A stretch of DNA of 64,000 nt from Buxus sempervirens (lineage: Eukaryota; Streptophyta; Magnoliopsida; Buxales; Buxaceae): the NCBI GenBank assembly GCA_947561395.2, contig OX387184.1:57409197-57473196 (forward strand), written 5' to 3'. A program made the position numbers and the translations under genes. Below are positions 56,322 to 64,000 of this stretch, in pieces. Position 1 is the stretch's first letter. Each line of letters starts with the position of its first letter. The notes under the pieces were generated by a model. It was not told the DNA's origin, did no database searches, and was given only the letters and a program-made list of their open reading frames with translations.

Positions 56322-56990
56322 AGGAGGACAGTATAGGTCAGCTCCGAGGGCATGTGTCAGTTGTGGTAGATACCATGTACCTGGACCGTGTGTTGCAACA
56401 CCGGGCACCTGCTACAGATGCGGAAGGGCAGGTCACAGAATCACGGATTGTCGGTTCCCTTCTAGTTATCAGCCGTTCGCAGTGCCACGACCGGCATTAC
56501 CACAGCCAGAGACCGCGCCTGCTTTTCCACAGAGGCCACAGTTTCAGCAACCAGCTCAGAGAGCACCGGTTGGGCAGAAGCCCTAGGGCAGAGGACCAGT
56601 TCAAAGAGGAGGCCAGAGGCAGGCAGTACCTGCTCAGCAGCCGCAGCCAGCGAGGGTATATCCAGTGGATGCACATGAGGAGCGTGAGCCCAATCGTATG
56701 GAGGATATTGAAGGTGATCCTGAGGCACCTGAGTTGATTGGAGGTATTCTTTTCGTCTGTGGTAGATCAGCATGTGTTTTGTTTGATTCTGGTGCTTCCC
56801 ATTCATTTATATCACCTGCTTGTGCACGACGGATTGGTTTGTCACCCACTGAGTTGGATACTGCATTGTCTGTACACACACCTTTGGGAGAGTCTACTAG
56901 AGTGGAGCATATGTATAGAGACTGTATGATTAGATTGGGTAGATTAGAGTTGTCTGGTGATTTGATTGCCTTAGACATTGGAGTTTTGAT
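56322..56990 (+). pseudogene. Chromovirus gag end (zinc knuckle) and protease
   Basis: Continues the gag after the nested element. CYRCGRAGHRITDC (about 56410) is the CCHC zinc knuckle that binds the RNA. The protease active site FDSGASHSF follows at about 56786. TAG at 56584 interrupts the linker, and a one-base loss near 56987 shifts the frame just before the RT part (LGMDWL). Confidence 0.88.
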
Positions 56991-59900
56991 GTGATATTGG
57001 GGATGGACTGGCTATGTAGACACCATGTGACATTGGACTGCTATGCGGGGACGGTGATAGTTAGAGGGCCAGATCAAACCACTCATTGTTTCAAATGTGA
57101 GGGGTTGAAGTTGCGGATTGGTCTGGTAGCATCTGTGATAGCAGAGGAGCTTAGGAGTGACACCCTTGTCATCTTCGATGTACCTGTTGTACAGGAGTTT
57201 ACAGATGTGTTTCTAGAGGATTTACCTGGATTACCACCTGCTAGAGGAGTAGAGTTCAGGATACAGTTGATGCCTGGTACGGCTCCAGTTTCAAAGGCAC
57301 CCTATAGGCTTGCGAAACCAGAACAGGAGGAACTTAAGAAGCAGTTAGATGAGCTCCAGGAAAAAGGTTTCATCAGACCGAGTATGTCTCCGTGGGGCGC
57401 TCCAGTTCTATTTGTACAGAAGAAGGATGGGAGTATGAGGATGTGTATCGATTATAGGCAATTGAATCAAGTAACAGTGAAGAACAAGTATCCGTTGCCT
57501 AGGATTGATGACCTGTTTGACCAGTTAGGAGGAGCATCTTGGTTCTCCAAGATAGACCTAAGGTCAGGATATCATCAGTTGAGAGTGGCAGAGGAGGACA
57601 TAGAGAAGACAGCTTTTCGTACACGCTATGGGCATTATGAGTTCTTGGTTATGCCTTTTGGGTTGACCAATGCCCCAGCTGTTTTCATGGACCTCATGAA
57701 CAGGATTTTTCATGCATACTTGGATAGTTTTGTAGTAGTGTTCATTGATGACATCCTAGTATATTCTAAGACCCGAGAAGCACATGTAGGGCATTTGAAG
57801 GCAGTATTGCACACTTTGAGAGACCACGGATTGTATGGGAAATTTAGCAAGTGTCAGTTTTGGCTAAGGCAAATTTCTTTCTTAGGTCATGTTATCTCAG
57901 GAGAGGGTATATCTGTGGACCCTGAGAAGGTTAAGGCAGTAGTAGAATGGCCTAGACTTACTATAGTGACAGAGGTCAGGAGTTTCCTTGGTATGGCAGG
58001 ATACTATAGGAGATTCATCGCAGGATTTTCACGGATAGCTGCACCTTTGTCTAATCTAACCAAGAAGGCAGTGAAGTTCCAATGGGATGAAAAATGTGAG
58101 CAGAGTTTCTAGGAATTGAAGTAGAGATTGACTACTGCACCAGTGTTGATTGTGCCATCCATGGATGAGGCATTTGCAGTATATTGTGATGCTTCTAGGA
58201 TAGGCTTGGGATGTGTATTGATGCAGCAGGGCAGAGTTATAGCGTATGCTTCGAGATTGTTGAGGCCTCATGAGAAGAACTACCCTACCTACGTTCTAGA
58301 GCTAGCAGCCATAGTCTTTGCATTGAAGCTATGGAGGCATTACCTTTATGGGGTAGAGTTTGAGATCTTTTCTGATCATAAGAGCTTGAGATATCTGTTT
58401 TCACAGAGAGACTTGAATATGAGGCAGCGAAGGTGAATGGATCTACTAAAGGATTTCAAGTTCACTTTGCAATACCACCCTAGTAAAGCAAACGTAGTGG
58501 CGGATGCCTTGAGTAGAAAAAGTGCAGTTGATGATCAGGTAGCTACTTTAGCAGCTTTCATGATGAGCCAGTGTAGATTGATTGATTCAGTCAGAGATTG
58601 GCAGGGAGAGTTTAGCATGCCACAGGATGGAGTGATCTAAGTTGCTCGTGTTCAGATTGAACCAGATTTGGTTCAGTTGATTCGGGAGAAACAACTGATT
58701 GACCCACAGTTGATTCAGACTAAGGAGATGATGAGTAGAGGATCTGAGGCAGCTGTAGACTTTTCAGATAGAGATGGGCTATTGAGATATAGAGGTCGTA
58801 TTTGTGTTCCATCTGATGAGGAGATTAAGGGGAAGATATTATCAGAGGGGCATAGATCGAGGTATGCAGTTCACCTAGGGAGTACGAAGATGTACAAAAA
58901 TTTGAAAGAAATCTATTGGTGGTCAGGAATGAAGAGAGAGATTGCAGAGTATGTAGCAAAGTGTTTGATATGCCAGCAAGTGAAGGCTGAACATCGGAAA
59001 CCACTTGGTTTACTTCAGTCACTTCCTATTCCAGAGTGGAAGTGGGAGCATGTGACTATGGATTTTGTATCTAGGTTACCATTGACAGCAAAGAAAGAAG
59101 ATGCTATTTGGGTTGTCGTGGACAGACTAACTAAGTCCGCACATTTCTTGCCTATGAGCACTACGTAGCCGTTGAAGTCCTTAGCTGAGTTATATGTCAA
59201 GGAGATAGTGAGACTTCATGGAGTGCCAGTTTCTATAGTGTCTGACAGAGATGCAAGATTCACAGCACGCTTTTGGCTTGCATTTCAGGCAGCTTTAGGA
59301 ACTAAGCTTAATTTCAGCACTAGCTATCATTCTCAGACAGATGGACAGTCTGAGCGTACCATTCAGACGTTGGAAGATATGCTGAGATGTTGTGTTATGG
59401 ATTGGGGAGGCAGTTGGAATCAGCACCTACCATTGGTAGAGTTTGCCTATAATAACAGCTATCAGGCGAGTATTCAGATGGCACCATTTGAGGCACTTTA
59501 TGGCAGACCGTGTAGATCCCCAGTGTGCTGGGTGGAAGTTGGAGAAAGACAACTCATTGGGCCACAGATTGTGCAGGATAGCATTGAAAAGGTGAATCAG
59601 ATTAGGCGGAACATGCTTACAACCCAGAGTCGTCAGAAGAGCTATGCAGATACCAGAAGAAGAGACTTACATTTTGAAGTTGGTGATTGGGTATTTCTGA
59701 AAATATCACCATCTCGTGGAATTAAGAGATTTGGAAAGAAAGGCAAGTTGGCCCCAAGATATATAGGTCCGTTTGAGATTAAGGGTACAGTGGGACTATT
59801 AGCATACAGATTGGCTTTACCTACACAGCTGGAAGGAGTTCATGACGTATTCCATGTTTCTATGTTGAGGAAGTACGTGCATGAGCCTACTCATATCATT

Positions 59901-60146
59901 CAGCACGAGCCGATAGTAGTGCGAGGGGACTTGACTTATGAGGAGCATCCAGTTGAGATTCTGGACAGGAAGGAGCAGATTCTTCGTACTAAGGTGATTC
60001 CACTTGTGAAAGTACTTTGGCAGAATCACACAACTGAGGAAGCTACATGGGAATTGGAATTGGAGATGCAGAGGAAGTATCCTGACTTATTTCTAGAACC
60101 ACAAGGTAAATTTCGAGGACGAAAATTTTCTTTTAGGAGGGGAGGA
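56991..60146 (+). pseudogene. Chromovirus pol: RT, RNase H, integrase, chromodomain-like tail
   Basis: RT motifs [41 protein letters not shown] and the catalytic FIDDIL (about 57745) are followed by RNase H ([20 protein letters not shown]), the HHCC zinc region (HLGSTKMYKNLK...CLICQ), the DDE core ([32 protein letters not shown]), GPFEI, and a C-terminal [14 protein letters not shown]...EATWE, a chromodomain-like Tekay/Del mark. All parts lie in one frame, broken by TAG 58110, TAG 58122, TGA 58434, TAA 58638 and TAG 59166. All five fit C-to-T or G-to-A change. Confidence 0.92.
60134..60146 (+). other. Polypurine tract of the chromovirus
   Basis: TAGGAGGGGAGGA directly precedes the LTR start TGTAAAACCCC at 60147, marking the 3' LTR. 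Confidence 0.8.
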
Positions 60147-62501
60147 TGTAAAACCCCGAATTTTCCTTAAATAATAAATTAAATTAGTAAATAATATTAT
60201 TGAGAGTTATGATTGATGGAAATATTTTATTATTGTAGGGGATGATCAATTTAGCGGAGATCCAGAATTAGACGCAGATTTGACCGTCCGATCATGAGAT
60301 ATCTAGGTATGTATTCTAATTAGGCAGAGTGTATAGGAGAGTTTGCATGGGAGATACATGGGATCAAGAAGTATATATATGTATAAAATAACCTAAGTAT
60401 TATCGTTCGTATTGAACAGCCGCAAGCGACGAACTAAGTTTGAACGACCGAGAAGAGAAGAAGAAGAAGAAGAAGGGAGGAAGACCAGGGTTTGTCTTGC
60501 TCTGAGAGTTGTTTTGCAATCGTAGAGAGGTTGGAGTGTTGCTGTTCAGAAGAGAAGAAGAGGAATGCACGTATAAAAGGTAGGTGACATCGTTTTGATT
60601 TCAAAAATTGGATTTACCTTCGTTTAATCGCAAACGCATGTTTCTATTATATGTAATGGTGTATTTAGTTATATAAGCATGTTATAAATACATTAGAATG
60701 AGTTTAGACGAGAAAAATCATGATTTAGAACTGTTTCTGTTCGATTTTGTATGACCCCCGACCTTGATTGTACTCGGTGATCATCGGCGCTCCTAGGCGC
60801 TAGTTATAAAATTTGAGGACGCCAGAGACCGCGAGACGACGGACCGTAGGTGCTCGAAATTGAACTACCGCTGACTAGGGACCGCCAGGGCGATCCTGAG
60901 CGATCCTCGGCGCTCTAAGTAGAATTTGCAGATTTTCATAATTTCGAACCTAATTCAACTCTAAACTATTTTTAAACAATTTTAATGATTAATTAAGGTG
61001 TTTTAAGATCAAAATAAACTATCTAATTCCCTGTTTTACAGAAAAATAAATTAGGGAGATATTTAGGACATTAGTTGCCAAGTTTTAAAGGTAATTGAGA
61101 AATATGATTTTGGAAAAGCCTAACTACCATTTGATTATCAAAACACCTCTAAATGGCATTATAAATCAGAATACATTATAAAGAGAATTCAGAATTCAGA
61201 TGAACGAATATTGAAGTAAATGTACAGATATAACCATTATATGCCGCTAGGCACCAACCCTTATAGAAATATGATACTTTAGGGAATTTGGGAGTCTAGT
61301 GGGCATAGCTGGTTATGGATCCATAGTCGTGGCTAGATAGCTGAGGGATATGTCATTTGGGTTGAGTTACTCCTATATGCGACGCGCTTCCTTTGCAAGT
61401 TAGTTTGTCTGGGAAGGTCCTATGTCTGGAGGGACACCCCGGTGAGCCGCTAGTGATTCCCTGTACATGTGGATAAGCGACCATCTCCATGTATTGATTC
61501 TGGTGCTGCATGCTGGTGGTACATGCCAACTCTGATGGGTACGTGTGCAATAAGTCAGTGACTACGGCTCTTGTCTAAGCTGCGCTGCCTGGGACTTGAG
61601 TATTATTAGTAGCATTGCTCCTAAGTCGCACGGTGGTATAGCAATTGGTTGAGAATCATCTCAAAAGGTTTATCTATCTTTGTGAGTCCTACAATGACAC
61701 TAAAATCACAACACTGATATTATTATTATGTACATGCTGGAGGCATGTGATTGAGATATTGATTGGATGTGACTGTTTAGTACATCCTGGCAAAGTGTGA
61801 ATTATGTTACTGATTTGTCTATTGGATTCTTATATTAAAACTTGCTGAAATTCATTTCTAGAATTGTTTATCAAACTGTTTTGTGTTCACGAATGATATA
61901 AATGATTATGCGAGCCTGATTAGTCGATGTTGCTTAATCATGCATGAACTGCTACTTTAATTATATTAACTATTTACTCATGCATATGTTACCTACTGGG
62001 ATATTCGTATCTCACCCTATTTTTATTCCATTTTTTCAGCTGATACGCGAGAGGGGGATCTCTTAGACTTCCAGGGAGAGATAGCTGAGTATTCACCGGA
62101 GGATTACTATTATCCGGATCTTGTCTGAGGTGGATTAATGCTATAGACTTAGTAATTTTGATCAGACTATTATTATTCATTGGGTTTGATGTATTTGAGA
62201 GATAAGAGAGATAATACCCAGTTTATTTTACCAGACTTTGATATTATTGATTGATGGTCAAGCTTTATGTTTAGTTGAGGATTTTGAACTACACTTCCGC
62301 ACATACTTATTTCCGCAACTCTGATAGTATAATAAGGTGAATGGATTTTGATTCTTTGGTCTGGTATGTTATTGATGTTATATTTGATATGGGCCAGTAA
62401 CACCTCGGATTTGGTTGTTGAACTAAATTCGGGTTGTTACAGTAGCGAACCGGGTTCGGGTCGGGTGCCGGTTTGCACTGACCCGGGTTCGGGGTGTTAC
62501 A
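60147..62501 (+). mobile_element. 3' LTR of the chromovirus
   Basis: It starts TGTAAAACCCCGAATTTTCC and ends CGGGGTGTTACA (2355 bp), then passes directly into the giant element's gag. A GC-rich block (60775-60915) and a conserved block CTGGGATATTCGTATCTCA (61995) match features of the chromovirus solo LTRs at 26051 and 42342. A candidate TATA box is not clear. No genes are supported inside. Confidence 0.88.
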
Positions 62502-63672
62502 TGGGGGCCTGGGTAGGTGGAGCAGACGGAATAGGAAAGTGAGCAGGTATGTTGATTTGTATGGGCTTGTTAGGGCCTGATGGTGGCTGTACCATGTTCA
62601 CCTCCCCTTTTTTCTTGTTCCCATTCTTCTTAATCCTGTTTCCTTTCTTCAGATTAGGGTCCTGCTGACTAACCATGGCAGAGTGGTCAATTATCTTACC
62701 TGACCTGATCCCGTCTTCAATTCGGTCAGCCACTTGGACTAAGGCAGCAAAATTAGTGGTGGTCTGACCCACCAAGTGGCTGTAGAATGGTTGACCCAAA
62801 GTGCTGATGAAGGTTGAAATCATCTCCTGCTCTAGCATAGGTGGCCTGACTTGAGTGGTTGTCTCCCTCCATCTCTTGGCATACTGCCTTACAGTCTCAT
62901 CCCTTCCTTTGCTCATTCTCATTACGTCGTACCTGTCTGGCACGATCTCTGAATTGAACCGGTATTGAGCCAGGAAGGCATCTGCTAGGTCCTTCCATCT
63001 TCTAATCTTTCCATGGTCCAAAGTGGCAAACCACCTTAAAGCGGTTCCAGTCAGGCTCCTTTGGAAGAGCTGAATCAGAACACCCTCAGCCCGCCCAAAC
63101 TGGCATAGGGCACCACAGTACAACTTCAGGTGGCTCATGGGGCAGCCTGTACCATCATACTTGTCTAGGTCTGGGCATTTGAACTTAGCTGGTAGGTTAA
63201 CATTGGGGTATAGGCATAAGTCCTCAAAATTGGTGCCCCCGAAGTTGCTCACCCCTTTTACTTCTCTAAGTTCATCTTGAATCATTTCCAGTTTGTGCAG
63301 GAACTTCCTTTCAAATTCTTCCCTCATCCTTTCCTTTTCCTCAGCTTTGTCTGACTCAACTGTCTCATCCCTAATTAGTATAGGTTCAGGGGTGGGTTCA
63401 TTAACGGGTTCAGGAATTGGTTGAACTGGAGGTGGAATATTGATTTGGGGTGGAGGTGCGGGGTTGGAAGTGGATGCTTGATTTTGGGCCTGCACTTGTT
63501 GGGCCTGCACGGACAGTATGTTCTCTAGCATTCGGGCTAGTCCTGCTACTTGCTCTTGGAGCAGGGCAACATCTGGATGAGGAGCATCAGCTTCATTCTC
63601 AATGGGATTCATGGTGCGAGTTTTTGATCTGGTTACAGGAGCTATGATTGCAAGTGTATTGGTACCTGGCAA
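62502..63672 (-). pseudogene. Gag of the giant Tat element, N-terminal part
   Basis: An open frame of 390 codons cut on its left by the chromovirus LTR. It has a Pro/Gln-rich N-terminus, a coiled coil (EKERMREEFERKFLHKLEMI) and the gag capsid core (KYDGTGCPMSHLKLYCGAL, ALRWFATLDHGKIRRWKDLADAF). No ATG stands at 63672; candidates are an internal ATG at about 63612 or an upstream exon, since a good acceptor (TTTTATTTTGCCAG) lies at its start. The gag C-terminus and start of the protease region are missing between here and 50558. Confidence 0.87.
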
Positions 63673-64000
63673 AATAAAAAGAATATATTAATGCCCATTT
63701 ATTCTCCTTCAAATACTTATGAATGCCTATGTGCCAGCTGGGTGAACACGAGTTTGGATTTGTTTCTTTATTTGCTTCTCTTTTTTTTTAGAATTGTTGG
63801 AATATTCTAGGGCTTCCAACAGGTCTCATATGAGAAAAAGATCTGAAATTCAAAGGCTTTCAGAGGCTTAGGAGTTTTTTTTGGAAAAAGTCTGAAATTC
63901 AAAGGCTTTCAGAGGCCCAGGAGTATTTTTAGAAATAGTCTGAAATTCAAAAGCTTTCAGAGGCCCAGGAGTATTTTGCAAAAGGTCTGAAATTCAAAGG
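63673..64000 (-). repeat. Leader of the giant element with a ~49-bp tandem repeat
   Basis: From about 63840 the unit TCTGAAATTCAAAGGCTTTC followed by AGAGGCCCAGGAGTATTTT recurs about 3.3 times at a ~49-bp period and runs off the window. It is upstream of gag in the element's untranslated leader. Nothing else is visible here. Confidence 0.8.

Larger units (their letters stand above)
50559..62501 (+). mobile_element. 5'-truncated chromovirus (Tekay/Del-like gypsy), inserted in the giant element
   Basis: Gag, protease, RT-RNase H, integrase with a chromodomain-like tail, polypurine tract and 3' LTR in plus orientation. It has no 5' LTR or leader: coding sequence for its gag begins directly at the junction with the giant element's gag-pol. 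An internally deleted Tat element (51165-56316) is nested in its gag. At least eight in-frame stops and two frameshifts are present. Confidence 0.88.
32784..64000 (-). mobile_element. Giant Tat-lineage gypsy retrotransposon, nested insertions, 5' end off the window
   Basis: On the minus strand from right to left: gag (to 63672), protease, RT-RNase H, second (archaeal-type) RNase H and integrase, an antisense-gene region, polypurine tract and 3' LTR (32784-34584). The second RNase H and the antisense genes are marks of the Tat clade. A chromoviral solo LTR (42342-45689) and a truncated chromovirus (50559-62501) interrupt it. Without those two insertions about 15.9 kb of the element is visible, and its 5' LTR and leader lie beyond 64000. 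In-frame stops in pol and frame changes show it is no longer autonomous. Confidence 0.85.

Overview
This window is a transposon-dense stretch of a flowering-plant nuclear genome, most likely a eudicot. I see no bacterial-style gene layout. The evidence is one plant cytosolic sulfotransferase gene with a broken tandem copy, a captured plant 3-ketoacyl-CoA synthase fragment, an L1-type LINE, a hAT transposon, a TRIM, and Ty3/gypsy elements of the Tat/Ogre and chromovirus (Tekay/Del-like) lineages. I cannot name the species.

Bases 1-32783 are a decayed sulfotransferase cluster. One intact single-exon gene (2141-3136, minus) is the only ordinary gene that looks functional. Its flank contains a 2.1 kb terminal-inverted-repeat element (4159-6243) carrying a pseudogenised KCS fragment with its upstream region. 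A second sulfotransferase copy is cut into three pieces (11645-11929, 15392-15771, 25774-25887) by a hAT element (11930-15391, perfect 8-bp duplication) and by a Tat-type LTR plus leader abutting a LINE (15772-25773). Solo LTRs fill the rest: 7073-10484 with a complete TRIM nested inside it, and 26051-31251 with another solo LTR (27558-30422) nested inside it.

Bases 32784-64000 are one very large Tat-lineage retrotransposon on the minus strand, running off the right edge. From its 3' end it has an LTR (32784-34584), a polypurine tract, two intron-containing genes in antisense (plus-strand) orientation (36385-39269, plant mobile domain-like; 39701-41487, DUF7745-like), then pol (integrase, two RNase H domains, RT, protease) and gag. 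A chromoviral solo LTR (42342-45689, duplication TTCAC) interrupts the integrase. A 5'-truncated chromovirus (50559-62501) interrupts the gag-pol region. That chromovirus is in turn interrupted by an internally deleted Tat derivative (51165-56316, duplication CCTGC) with a minisatellite.

The most interesting unexplained signal is a set of short tandem palindrome arrays. They lie upstream of the TATA box in all five Tat-type LTRs and at the presumed promoters of both antisense genes of the giant element. The architecture is conserved but the palindrome sequence differs between LTR subfamilies, while the giant element's own LTR and its two antisense genes use similar CCGTA/TACGG arms. This suggests shared, family-specific regulation, which is an inference.
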